Source: Bolinopsis microptera (lineage: Eukaryota; Ctenophora; Tentaculata; Lobata; Bolinopsidae). Taken from it: a DNA stretch of 64,000 nt. A program made the translations under genes and the position numbers. This document shows, one piece after another, positions 1-11,500 of the stretch (position 1 is the first letter of the stretch; every line of letters starts with the position of its first letter). The DNA is taken from assembly GCF_026151205.1 (NCBI RefSeq), contig NC_087079.1, positions 6,668,169-6,732,168 on the forward strand, in the 5' to 3' direction. The notes below the pieces were generated by a model. That model worked only from the letters and a program-made list of their open reading frames with translations. It ran no database searches and was not told where the DNA came from.

Positions 1-64
1 TTGGGCAATTTTTTTAACTGTTCCTTGTTTAGAACTTTTTGTTGAATAAATCTTGATACTGGAT

Positions 65-228
65 GGGCCGAGGCAGGGAAAAAAGAAAATCGCGATTATT
101 TTGCCCAAAAATCGCAATACCGCGATTTTTAACAGACTATACATTAGGCTATACATAAAATTTTTCGCAAATAATAGGAAAACTCGCGATTCCGCACATG
201 CCGCAATTTCCTTTTTTCCCTGGGCCGA
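65..228. mobile_element. possible small foldback element (MITE-like)
   Basis: The ends are imperfect inverted repeats. Both contain AGGGAAAAAAG followed by a short A/T-rich stretch and GCG, and both are preceded by GGCC; the left copy has a few extra bases. The interior is AT-rich with CGCGATT motifs. I see no clear target duplication. An apparent 79-residue open frame across it (53-292) resembles nothing and is not called a gene. Confidence 0.35.
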
Positions 229-1240
229 TGTTAATCATATTCTTCTCCTGACACGTGACGGATATCAAACAATAACCACTCAAAACCAATAATCTCTGTC
301 ACGTGTCAAACAAATATGATTTGCCTCCCCATCATTATGCAGATCTATAGCACAACATTACTAACACATCTTAGGGTTAGTAGGAACATAAGCGGTCACG
401 TCCGCGAGAGTCGGGATGTTTGACCCATACTGTCAACGTATACTGTTAAATTCAACAGAACTGTTTTAACTTCATTGATAGTATCGTTGTTGAGTTCCTA
501 GAATTTTTCCAGTTTTATACAGTTGATTCTGCAGAATTGTTCAAACTTTGTAAATTCTGTATTTCATAATGGCTATTATTTTGTGGACGCGCTGCACCTA
601 ACTTAGGTCTCATTTTACTAAACACTACCATCTATACGTTTTGTCTACATTGTCACTGCCACTTTTTAAGCTTTTACATTTTGCAGTGCCTGAGTTCTAG
701 CCGACAATTGTGTAAAATAATTAAGAAAGCTATAAAATAATTGTGTTTCAACATATAGAAATCCAAAAATATTTAACAACTATAAATGCACTAACTCGGA
801 CTCATTGGTGTTTGCCTTTTGCATTGTGGGCAGAATGCAAAGTCATTGGTTAAACGTTATTTCGGCAAACAGACGGTCGCTATCGAAGCGGCCATAAAGC
901 TTTTCACTGATTGAATAAGCTGTTGACAGAAATGTCCGTGATATAGAGCAGGCTGTCTTCGTCTGAAGGCTGGGTACCAGCAACTGAGCAACTGGTACCC
1001 AAAATAGCAACGAAAATAAATAAACTCGGGGCCGTTATGATTGAATTTGTCGCTGATAATTAATGCTTATTGTTTGTAGACTCTGCCAAAATACCAAATT
1101 CTTCTAAAACTAAATGGAGCACCACTTTGATAAGTTCCGCAATTTCTGCTTTTAATGATACAAAATATTATGAAGGAGCAGTTGCTACGAGGTCTGCAAA
1201 TTGGAATTTGTGCACGAGGTCAGGTGATTTTAACAAATGA
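229..1240. other. intergenic, no gene seen
   Basis: AT-rich sequence upstream of the first EF-hand gene. It has two CACGTG sites (252-257 and 300-305), the most distal members of the cluster around the EF-hand genes. I find no convincing exon, RNA gene or repeat here. Confidence 0.5.
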
Positions 1241-1486
1241 CACGTGGTTTAAGAAACTGTCACGTGACCAATTCGGCCGGTGCGTTGACAGCACGTGATA
1301 AGACCACCTGGTGATTGATTTAAAATTTGAGGTGAGCTGTTCACACAAAACTCAACGGTTGCCTGCTGTTTTCTATCAAAAACACCCTACCAGAGCGGAA
1401 GGGTTCAGTGTACACGAAAAATGGATTATCGTATTAAGTCAGGTGCTGAAATGCTGACCTCTCATAGGACCAGCTGTGTGCACGTG
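1241..1486. promoter_or_regulatory. CACGTG (E-box) cluster upstream of EF-hand gene 1
   Basis: Four CACGTG hexamers lie at 1241, 1261, 1292 and 1481, within 400 bp of the start codon at 1614. The site at 1261 is the full palindrome GTCACGTGAC. CACGTG is the classic site for bHLH and bHLH-zipper factors (USF, MITF/TFE, Myc/Max). Regulation of the gene by such a factor is inference from motif density. Confidence 0.45.
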
Positions 1487-1526
1487 ACCGTTGAAGCTAA
1501 CGCCGGTACTGCAAAAACCGTCCACA

Positions 1527-1556
1527 AAACATTTCATTAAGTTCAACATCCGTCTT
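1527..1556 (+). promoter_or_regulatory. conserved proximal promoter/5'UTR block, EF-hand gene 1
   Basis: A block of about 28 bases starting ACATTTCATTAAGTTCAAC and ending CCGTCTT recurs identically at 4427-4454, at nearly the same distance from the start codon of the second gene. The surrounding sequence has diverged, so this is either a retained core promoter/5'UTR element or a trace of the duplication. No TATA box is evident. Confidence 0.5.
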
Positions 1557-1613
1557 AGCAGTGCAGATTTTATTTTTTTGTTTAGTGCCCTGTAACTTTG
1601 CTCCTCCACCAAG

Positions 1614-3201
1614 ATGCTGACCGATGTAAGTTTCTCATCCTCTACTAGCTTTTAACTGAGATCGATTAATTTCCTTAATCAACTTATTCGAAATAGTTAT
1701 CATGGACCGAATTTGTCGCAGGCTTAATTATTCCTGCAAGTCGACTTCAAATGTTTTAAAATTCTTGATTTTCTCTAGTTTAATAAAAGAATGAAATAAA
1801 AATCAAGTTCCACTATTAAAGCGTATTAAATTTAATATTATTGTGAATTGTGGGATGAACGTAATAAAATTCAATTGTCAGCAGAAATAATCTGACTCAA
1901 AATTTTCGACTGTTTTTTTAACAGGCTGAATTTTCGCGGCCATATGCGAGATTTGCCATAAAGTCTGTGAAAATTATTTCTTCGTGGTATTATAAATAAT
2001 ACAAGACAAAAAACATATACTAGTCCGGCTGGTTTTATTTTAGCATACTAATTTCTTCGATTAATTAAATAGTGACGTTAAATAATTTTCTTGACCAAAT
2101 GATCTTCACACCAGTTCTTTTAATTTAGTAAAGCTTTCCTTTCCTAATATTGCATTTTTACAGACCCTCAAAGCCCAACTTGGTTTGAACGAGGACCAAG
2201 TCCGTGAATTCAAGGTTGCCTTCGACATTTTTGATGAGGATACCTCTGGAACTGTTTCCACTGGAGAGTTGGCCAGCGTAATGAAGACTTTGGGACAGGA
2301 CATTGACGAGAAAGAAGTCGGTGTAATGATCTCTGAGGTCGACAGTGATGGTAAATTTTAATTTAATCTCATCTTTTCCATTTGGGGGTCGTTCACATAT
2401 TACGTAATCAGCGAGCTATGTGTAAAACTGATTACGGAGTGGAGGTGGGGGGGGGGGGGGGGGGTAAAAAGAAGTCGAGTTATTTTTATCATTATATCCA
2501 TATTTTATGGCAAAAATGTGGATTGTGAACTGTTCTGTCGAATTATAAATGTTAATACTTCGTTACCTAACTAATTTACCAACTCCCCAGGTTCGGGAGA
2601 AATCGATTTCGCCGAGTTCTGCACACTTATGGCCCGTCAGATGGAGAAGTCCGACCCCGAGATGGTCTACAAAAAGGCTTTCGCTATCTTTGACAAGAAA
2701 CACGACGGTTTCATCGATCCCTCGGAACTGAAACATATCATGACGAACATTGGTGAAGACATGGGCGACAGCGAAAGTAAGTTTCTTTGACTGAATTTGA
2801 AGCGATATATTGCCAACATACCAAGAAATACCATAAAATAAAGTGTTTGGAATTTACAGACCAGTTTATTTTTCGAAGGATCAATACTTTCGAATAAGAG
2901 AAAAACGTTTTCAATTTTATGAATATTTTCTCTCCCTCAGTTGCTGAAATGATGAAGGAAGCTGATGTTGACAATGACGGAAAACTGAGTTACGACGGTA
3001 AGTGACAAAATAATAAAATATAACGAAATATAATGGCCTTTGAATTAGTGTTCATGTTTATTACAATTTGGTTAAAATGTTTGACACACTTTCTTACTTT
3101 ATTATTCGAATATTAATTAATGTTTCATATCAATGATAAGTGTTTAAGTTATTATTATATTTTTTCACTCAGAATTCCTGGAGGTTATGTTGGCCAAATA
3201 A
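1614..3201 (+). CDS. troponin C / calmodulin-like EF-hand protein 1 (5 exons)
   Basis: Exons are 1614-1625, 2164-2350, 2591-2776, 2941-2997 and 3173-3201, giving 156 residues. The first coding exon is only four codons (MLTD) and ends at GTAAGT. Four EF-hand loops are visible. Loops 1 ([12 protein letters not shown]), 2 ([12 protein letters not shown]) and 4 (DVDNDGKLSYDE) have canonical Ca-coordinating residues. Loop 3 (DKKHDGFIDPSE) has Lys at position 3, where an acidic or polar ligand is usual, so its Ca binding may be weak. Length and layout fit the troponin C/calmodulin family: a Ca-sensing switch, in troponin C's case on thin filaments of muscle. Sequence alone does not separate troponin C from calmodulin-like protein. 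The next gene downstream is a tandem paralogue with identical exon lengths and phases. CACGTG sites flank both genes. Confidence 0.9.
2395..2463. repeat. intronic hairpin plus G-run
   Basis: In the second intron of EF-hand gene 1, CGTAATCAG and CTGATTACG form a 9-bp perfect inverted repeat with a loop of about 16 bases, followed by a run of G. It looks like a fragment of a dispersed element. I cannot assign it. Confidence 0.35.
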
Positions 3202-3280
3202 ACAGAGAGACGACCACACAAGGGAAGAAAAAGAAGAGCTTCATACCGCACCCGGGGCACTGCCGATCACACCATCTAAC

Positions 3281-3296
3281 GCGTGATACCTCACGC
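3281..3296 (+). other. 3'UTR stem-loop, EF-hand gene 1
   Basis: GCGTGATACCTCACGC is a perfect inverted repeat with a 6-bp stem and TACC loop, 80 bases after the stop codon. The same 16 bases occur twice after the stop codon of the paralogue (7456-7471 and 7479-7494), within otherwise partly diverged 3'UTRs. Conservation of both stem and loop suggests an RNA element; the function is unknown. Confidence 0.5.
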
Positions 3297-3512
3297 AAAT
3301 ACCACGTGACGTCACTCGTGTCGTCACAGCGGTTAAGTTTACCATCCTCGTGTGAAAGATATGATAATTTTGGACGATTTTTTATTATACGGACACAGGC
3401 AGTTTTGGTTATACATTTTGTAATAGGATCCAATGTATGTTATGATTATGAATAATTGGTTTTAATGCGAGATTTTATGTAAATAGAGGGAGGTGTACAA
3501 AGTTATTAGAGT

Positions 3513-3570
3513 CTATCATTATGTCTACCATTATGTCTACCATTATGTCTACCATTATGTCTACCATTAT
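3513..3570. repeat. 12-bp tandem repeat (about 5 copies)
   Basis: Unit TCTACCATTATG, with the first copy slightly diverged. It lies downstream of the first EF-hand gene. Confidence 0.8.
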
Positions 3571-4103
3571 TCAATAATTTATTGTCTGGAATTCAGCTGT
3601 CAAGATTTTCACACACAACTCCCATGAACGCGGAATCTCACTAAAATAACTTCAGAAGCCTACCAACTAAACTCACATACCTCTAGGCTCTAAAGTAAGT
3701 ATGCAAACCTTGAACCAGGAAGTCTGCCGCACAAATCAAGTGTATCTCCGGTAATTTAGTAGATTACTTAAACATTGAACTCACACTATACTCATGTGGC
3801 ACTCTCAGAATTAGCAGATGTGACATAGCAAATGATACACGACAGGCCGGCTTTACTTCTACAAATGCGTTTCATTACGTTCATTAATAAACTAGCTCAT
3901 CTTCACGCAATACTCATCAAGAATCGTTTTGATTTTATAAAACCATTCGAAGAAAGTATGGCGAACCTCCACATCAGCGTATGAAAACAATTCGCTAATA
4001 GTTGTTGAGGTGTCCATTCAGACCAATTAAAACAATTAAGCTTAAAGTTGGAAGCTGCGTGTCACATATCTGCACTTGCAAAGCTTCCAAATGAGGTTTG
4101 TGC
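3571..4103. other. intergenic spacer between tandem EF-hand genes
   Basis: AT-rich, with no exon or repeat that I can support. It leads into the CACGTG cluster of the second gene. Confidence 0.5.
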
Positions 4104-4454
4104 CACGTGCAGCATACCATTCCACACGTGACTGCAGCAAACTAACACGTGCGTTCCACGGTAGTTGTGTTGAACTGGGTATCCCGGGACAAGCTAATCT
4201 CTAAAGATCGACTTGACACTACCAGACAGTCTTAAAAGTAAATCTGAAACAGTCCCTGAACTGTTCCACCGTGCAAAAATACAGTGATTTGGGAAAACTT
4301 TGCTGTACACGTAGAATGTACATTAAATAAGGCGTTGAAATGTCAGACTATCACTGGGCTAGAAGCTCACACGTGATCATTGGAATCAACGCTGGTTGGA
4401 TGGAAATTTTAGAAAGCGTTGACGGAACATTTCATTAAGTTCAACATCCGTCTT
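4104..4454. promoter_or_regulatory. CACGTG cluster and conserved block upstream of EF-hand gene 2
   Basis: CACGTG occurs at 4104, 4125, 4146 and 4370. The first three are spaced exactly 21 bp apart, about two helical turns. The conserved block shared with gene 1 occupies 4427-4454, 57 bases before the start codon. A common bHLH-type regulation of the two paralogues is inferred. Confidence 0.45.
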
Positions 4455-4510
4455 GGTAGTATTGAATATATTTTGCTGTTCTGTTAGTTCGCACCAAACA
4501 TTGTACCAAT

Positions 4511-7373
4511 ATGCTGAATCCCGTAAGTTTCTTGCAATTCTTTAAACTATTTAACTATTCTTTAATTCAGGTGAAATTTTTACCAAAAATCACCGTCAAA
4601 CCGGATTGCGCTCGAATGAATGTTATTAAGCGCCCTCAAAATAGAGTCGGTGAAGACATTTTATTCAATTTTAACATGAAAGGTGCGATTTAAAACCAAG
4701 TACTAAAAGTCAATAGTAGGTTTTCAACGAATTAACTACTTTATCTCTTTATTACTATTTTCTGCACTGGAAATAACAATCTTCCAGACTCTCAAAGCTC
4801 AACTCGGTTTAAACGAGGACCAAATCCGTGAGTTCAAGGATGCCTTCGATATTTTCGATGAGGATGCATCTGGAACAGTCTCCACTGGCGAGTTGGCCAG
4901 CGTGATGAGGACCTTGGGACAGGACATCGATGAGAAAGAAGTCGGAATTATGATTTCTGAGGTCGACAGTGACGGTAATTATTGTTGGCTTAATCTGTAT
5001 TATAACCCAGCCCTTCAATTGATTTCAATTATACTGTTATACAAATTAAATCAAAAGTGTCTCTCTCAAATGTTGACAGTGATAGTATTGACTGTCAGCG
5101 GCCGAAATGATAAACTTATGCTGAGAGATATCGAATGAGGTTTGAGAGCTGTTAAATTAAAAGAAGCTCCTCGATCTGCGCTGCAAAGCAATTATCAATT
5201 TACGAGGTGGTTTCACTGTCAATCCCAGGTTCCGGTGAGATCGATTTCGCCGAGTTCTGTACTCTTATGTCCCGTCAAATGGAGAAAGCTGACCCAGAAT
5301 TCGAGTACAAAAAAGCTTTCAAAATCTTCGACAAGAGGGGTGATGGATTTATTGACAACGCTGAACTTAAACACGTCATGACCAACATCGGTGAAGACAT
5401 GAGCGATCATGAAAGTAAGTTTTTGAAACTGCATTTAATAGTTGCTATAACTATAAGCGTAAGACCGATCACCAATTATTGTCACTTAACATCACAGTGC
5501 CAGTGGTTTTTTTTTATTGTAGTTGCCTCATATCGGATCCATTTGACCTGTAGCCTGTCATTGTGATTAGATATTGTCAGTAAAATCGGGTATTGGCATA
5601 ATTGGTGATGGTTGCCGCAGTTCTGATGGCGATATCCAATAAGTTACCCTGATGAAAAGTTAAAATCGTTATTTCGATGACACCAGTAAGTGAGAAAGGT
5701 GTAACCATTATTTGCATACAATGGTGACATTACACGATACAACCAAGCGCAAACATTTTCAGTTTTACCATCCCTTGCGATGATGTACGCCTCATTAAAT
5801 GACGAGTAGCAATTTATATTAATGAATGATGCCTTTCGTCTAATTGAAAAGTGATAGCACAATTACTTAAGTACTAATTATTGAAGTGGGAGTTGGTAGT
5901 GAAAATATTTTGCGATCCAAGATTATCAAATGTGACTTCTAAAATAATTGCACTGGTTATCATGGTAACGGATAGCATCATTGTTACTGGTTATCATGGT
6001 AACGGATAGCATCATTGTTACTATGCTGTCCCCTTCATGATGGTGCTCACCGTAATAATTGTCTTGACCTTGTTTGACGCAAACTGAGAAGCGGGGAGGC
6101 GGACGAGGTGGACGAGGCGGGGGTTAGTGGAGGCGTGCATTTTCATCTTTTTTAACATTTCCTTATTGAAATATCTTTCTCTCGTTAAATATTCTCGTTT
6201 CAGTTCTTGCAATGATCAAAGAAGCTGATTTGGATGGAGATGGCATGCTCAATTACGATGGTAAGATACTTTTACATAAAACTAAAACGTTCTGCAATGC
6301 TGGAGATGGCATCGCTCCACCCCAACTAAAATCTTGTTTGATGCTTTTACATAAAAATCAAAAGTGCATGTTCCATTGTTCCAACTGAGCGCAGCCACAG
6401 TTTTTTTACGGGCGTACAAGCATCAATTCGGTATTTGTGCTTAGAATACCCAAAAATGCTCCTATAATTAGCTTAAGTTTCCGGGGCCGGTGACGCCGCC
6501 TGCAAACCCCATCGGTGTTTCGCCCCTGGCCCCACTGGGGCTGTGCCCTTCCGTGGTTAAATCAGCTAACGCTTCGCCCTGGTTAAAGTAGTCACTTTCT
6601 GAAACACATGGTGCACGCTTCACTTTTTTGTAGTCGACCATTATTCTTCCCTGAAAAATGCATGATATGCCCATATATTGTTTTTTATTCCTGATCTGTT
6701 TGAGTATGCCGTAGAGGGAGCCGTGGTACTACTAGGCACGGTCTTATTAGACAGTCGTCCAATAATTGTGCAAATATTTGTCGGCTGAACAGGTCTTCAG
6801 GGAGAATCTTCCAGGTTTAATATTGAACTGCCTTGTTGGACACTGGTCAGATATTTGTTATAAATGTGTCGCCCGGACAACATATTTTATTTACCATTTC
6901 ACTCGATACGGAATCTTGTTATATCGAGGAAAGGTTGCGAGCTTGGACAGCCGGGTAACAAAAAGTGCACACTGAGCTGTGCAGGGTGTTGAAAGCTCCA
7001 CATACCATGCCTACACCTAACATCTCTGCAGTGAGCGAGGGTGTTGACAAGCTCCAAATTGTATTGCCAGCTTCCTGTCTCAATACTGCTCATTGTATTC
7101 CCTCCACAAGCCAGAGATGTGGCGGCAGCTCGGCTATTTTAACACATTCAGCAAAAGTATTTTGCGGTGGCTGGCAGGTTTCTTGCTGCGGAACGAGGGG
7201 TGATGTCAAGCATTATTGACAGGTTGAGGAGGTGCAATGTTCTGAAGAAAGGTTGCGGCTTTGCTGGTTGTGTTGTTTAGGGTTTCGCAAATTATTTCGC
7301 CCTTAGATTCTATAAATAATTGTCAATAACATATTTTATTTCAGAATTCCTGAACATTATGTTGGCCAAATAA
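4511..7373 (+). CDS. troponin C / calmodulin-like EF-hand protein 2 (5 exons)
   Basis: Exons are 4511-4522, 4788-4974, 5229-5414, 6204-6260 and 7345-7373, giving 156 residues. Exon lengths (12, 187, 186, 57, 29) and intron phases equal those of the upstream paralogue, so this is a tandem duplicate. The EF loops are [36 protein letters not shown] and [12 protein letters not shown]. Loop 3 again has a basic residue at position 3. The N-terminus is MLNP rather than MLTD, and substitutions are spread over the whole chain, so the duplication is not recent. Introns 3 and 4 are much longer than in gene 1 and hold a 34-bp tandem duplication and a GC-rich patch. Role as for gene 1: a Ca-sensing switch, possibly contractile. 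Confidence 0.9.
5953..6020. repeat. 34-bp tandem duplication in intron 3
   Basis: Two perfect copies of a unit beginning CTGGTTATCATGGTAACGG. Each contains GTTACCATGATAAC on the reverse strand, which resembles the RFX X-box consensus with about one mismatch. Any regulatory role is speculation. Confidence 0.7.
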
Positions 7374-7455
7374 ACAGAAAGACACACTTAGATCAAGAGG
7401 AGAAGAAGATGAGCTGCAAATCACATGCGGGGCATTGCCGACCATAGGGACTGAC

Positions 7456-7494
7456 GCGTGATACCTCACGCAACAACTGCGTGATACCTCACGC
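7456..7494 (+). other. duplicated 3'UTR stem-loops, EF-hand gene 2
   Basis: The 16-base hairpin GCGTGATACCTCACGC is present twice (7456-7471 and 7479-7494), separated by AACAACT. It is identical to the single copy after the first EF-hand gene. CACGTG sites follow at 7501 and 7533. Confidence 0.5.
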
Positions 7495-7899
7495 AACTTC
7501 CACGTGATGTCATGCTGTAGGCTTGTGACTGACACGTGACTGCAACGTTGTGTCAAACAACTAGGTTTAATATCTTGTATGAATTTGATATGATATCGGG
7601 ACATCATTCATAAAGATCTATTTTATGGAGACAAGCAGTTTTTTGTGCTATGTTTGTAATATGCTGTATATAATATAATCCTTGTCGTATAATATTATGA
7701 ATAGTTTGTTTCAATTGATCAGCAAACTTACTAACTTAAGAGTTAAGTAGTATTTCGAATTCATTTAGGAAAGTACGAGATTTCACTGTAAATAAATGGC
7801 TGCGTTCTAGATTAACTATTAAGGGTACACAAATTTGAGTAGAAAGAATAATAAAACACAGCCAGTAAAACAATTCCACTGGTTTTTCATAGTAAAGTA

Positions 7900-8027
7900 C
7901 TGGGTGGGCCAAAAGTCAATACCCATACGTTGGCCTTAATAGCTCCGCCGTGTTATTATTTCAATTAGGCAATCAGTGACTGAGCTATTAAGGCCAACGT
8001 ATGGGTACTGACTTTTGGCCCACCCTG
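7900..8027. mobile_element. mariner-type MITE with long inverted termini
   Basis: Inverted repeats of about 46 bp (starting CTGGGTGGGCCAAAAGTC on the left and CAGGGTGGGCCAAAAGTC on the right, read inwards) flank a spacer of about 35 bp. TA dinucleotides directly flank the element (7898-7899 and 8028-8029), as expected for a Tc1/mariner target duplication. It is non-autonomous, with no coding capacity. Confidence 0.8.
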
Positions 8028-8029
8028 TA

Positions 8030-8549
8030 TTAAGTGTGGATAAAGTGCGAGAGTGTAGTTTAAAAACATTTGTTGCCGTCACCACTATGATGTGTAATAT
8101 CGCACAGCTCAAGAAATTATAAATATAAAATAATATAACTATAAACATGAACATGGTCATGCTTACACAAACCCCAAGTGTGAACATATTTCATGTAGCA
8201 AGCTGTAATTTATTTGTCTGCACTGCGTGCATTTAAAGTTAAAACAATCGGTCGAAGCTAGAGTCACATACTGCGAAGATATTAAACTCTGAGATAAATG
8301 AGATAAGCTTGTGACGATCATACTTGCTCAAGACTGGTTGCTTTGTTCTTCGATAAGTTCGATTAATTTGATAGTTGTTGTACCGTTGATTCAGTAGTAG
8401 TTCACTGTTTGGAGGTCTGACTAAGATACTGGTGATTTTGGAACACTCTTATTATTACACGGATCGAAGACGAAATGTGACCTTGAAATTGAGGAACAAT
8501 GAAAAATAAGACACTCTAAAATTTCAGTTTGTGCTCTTGTTAACATACC
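8030..8549. other. intergenic / promoter region of protease gene
   Basis: AT-rich sequence between the MITE and the protease start codon. No motif or exon stands out. Confidence 0.4.
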
Positions 8550-11500
8550 ATGAAATGGGTGATCCTCGCACTGTTTCTCATATTTTCTAAACTTGGCCGA
8601 ATCTCAAGCAGTCAGGCATCATCAAATCATGAGCTGGTTCATCACAGTGACTCTGAAGATGTTCACAACAACATCTTCAACACTTCTTCAGACCATTTGA
8701 GAGGACTCAAACCAGAGATTAGATTGAACAGAGTTGCTCTGACACTGAATCAGAGTTTAACGAGGAATGTGGACTACCCCTCGGTGCGGGTGTACAACGG
8801 AGATCCGGCCACAGTCGGCCATATTCCTTTCATTGTGAGTATCACTATGACAACAGTATTTTAAAAGAAAGATTTTTACTCAGTTCTCGGTAAAGCTAAA
8901 TCGTGAATCGGGTGAACCCTCTACACCTCTAAGTCGGTAGAAATCAGCGTTTTGATTCCCTCCTCACATTTCAAAATTTAGTATTAAACCTTGATGACTG
9001 TGTAAAATGTGTCTCTAAATAACGAGAACAATCGACTGGCAGGTCCGTATCTACACCTACAAGAGTGGTTACCGTTACATGTGTGGCGGGTCTATCCTGT
9101 CAGAGCACTGGGTAGTAACAGCAGCGCATTGCATCCTGGACCAGGCTCAATATGAGGGTACTAACCACTCTTTTACTATCCACGGCCCTAATATCCAGGT
9201 TAGTAGACTTGTCAAGGGTTGCAGGGTGTTATAACATAATGTAGTCATAATGTAGTCATAATGTAGTCATCAAGTAGTCATAAAGTAGTCATAATGTAGT
9301 CATAAAGTAGTCATAATGTAGTCATAATGTAGTCATAAAGTAGTCATAATGTAGTCATAAAGTAGTCATGATATAGTCATAATATAGTCATAACGTAGTC
9401 ATAATGTAGTCACAAAGTAGTCATAATGTAGTCATAAATTAGTCAAAAAGTAGTCATAATGAAGTCATAAAGTAGTCATAAGGTAGTCATAAAGTAGTCA
9501 TAAAGTAGTCATAATGTAATCATAATTTGTCATAATGTAGTCATAATGTAGTCATAATGTAGTCATAAAGTAGTCATAATGTAGTCATAATGTAGTCATA
9601 AATTAGTCATAATGTAGTCATAAAGTAGTCATAAAGTAGTCATAAAGTAGTCATAATGTAGTCATAAAGTAGTCATAATGTAGTTACCTTAGTTCCCAAA
9701 AATTTGTGTGCCATTATATTGAGCACAATTTATTTGAGCCCGAAAAATTTGGGCAGAAAATTTGAACTCATTTGGGCGACCGAAAATTTGGGCACAAATT
9801 CTTCGAAAAATGAACGATTTTCCACTAAAATTTTAGATAGATATTTGCCTTACGGGTAAATGCCTCACAGAATGGCTAGCCTCACAGAATGGCCAAATTT
9901 GTAAATGTTTTTGTAACTAATTTTTTATAAAAGACTGGTAGGTTTTGTGGATACCATATGAAACAAAAGTCTTCTGGCAACACTTCCTGTGGTGAAATCA
10001 TTAACTAGGACCACATTTTCTGGCATAAATATGACTGTTTATGTAGAAATTTTGAGCACTAAAAAATTTGTTTTCAAATTTTTGAACTAAGTTTACATTT
10101 TGGTGAGAACTTCTGGCACCAGTATGACAGAAGATGTTCAAAGAATAGTATTCATCAAAAAAAACGAACATTGTTCAATATAGGAAGAAAAAAATGCTAA
10201 AATGGCTACACGCCTCACAAAATGGCCAAAATATGCCTCACAAAATTTGTTTTCAAATTTTTGAACTAAGTTTGCATTTTGGTGAGAACTTCTGGCACCA
10301 GTATGACAGAAGATGTTTAAAGAATAGTATTCATCAAACAAAACGAACATTGTTCAATTTAGGAAGAAACAAAATAATAAAATGGCTAAACGCCTCACAA
10401 AATGGCCAAAATATGCCTCACAAAATGGCCAAAATTTGAAACTCCTTTTATTCAATGAAACCATAAGTCTAAAGTATTCACAAGCTATTTATTATACAAT
10501 AACACCCCAGATGGAGTGTTTTTACAGCCGAATGAAGGTTATAAATCATGAAATCAGGGAATATGAACAACGCCACACAAAATGGCCATTTTTGGTGTAG
10601 GAAATTATGCCCTTTTTATTCAGTTCTAAGAAATTTCACCTATATGGGGGTGTTAACAAGGCATATTAATACCAGCAGCATGCCTGAAACAAGAGCCAAA
10701 GGTTTTAGAAAAATAAAATTTTCTCGTTTTCTTTTTTTTTTGCCATTTTGTCAGGCATTTTTTCTTTTTTGTGAAATAATTTTTCACAGCTCAGTTTTTT
10801 CGTGAGTTTTAGGTTATTACCCCATTCCTTAATAGGTTTTCTAAGAACGTGTGGTGATAGAAATTTAAAAAGTATCTCCATCAACAAAATTATAGAAATT
10901 CAGATTTGGCCATTCTGTGAGGCATGTTTTTTTCGAGGAAGATTTTCCGGCCAATTTTTCTCAAAGAAAAAATGGTTATGAGATTAAATGAACCCCCGGG
11001 AAGAAAAATATGAGTGTCAACTTAGCTTCTTATGAGATAAAAACTGGAATAAAGTTTGTTTTGTGACTTTGAGAGACCTTCCTTTTTTTTGGCCATTCTG
11101 TGAGGCAAATACCCGTAGTTCATTATTATTCCTTATTATTCCAGTCATTTTGCTTTCAATTTTAAGCATGTAGGTGGTAGTCTGAGTTGTTTCACATTAT
11201 GAAATTGACGATCTGCCCAGTAACTACTAAAAAATACAGTGATGATGGCACAGTACAAAATGATAGATATACATTATACAATAGTGATATTTAGTCTCTC
11301 AATCAGATAGTTTAGTCTACTTACACTCAGCATATCTTATCATACCCCTTTCACATACAATTATCATTATGACGCCTCATCAGATGGTCGAAAGCTTTGG
11401 AAGAAAATTAGAAGGTTTACATCATGATCTATCAAACTAAGCGGCACATACGCTTAGCTTTGAGGTATCCGTACCTCTAACCATTTGTTTTATTAGTAGC

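Noticed and set aside
3120-3455. 111-codon sense frame and 82-codon antisense frame at the end of EF-hand gene 1
   Set aside because: They overlap the last exon and 3'UTR in another frame; the spliced EF-hand model explains the region.
10138-10887. Several short frames with repeated NGQNMPHK-like peptides
   Set aside because: They come from the 179-bp duplication and GCCTCACA motifs of a non-autonomous element.
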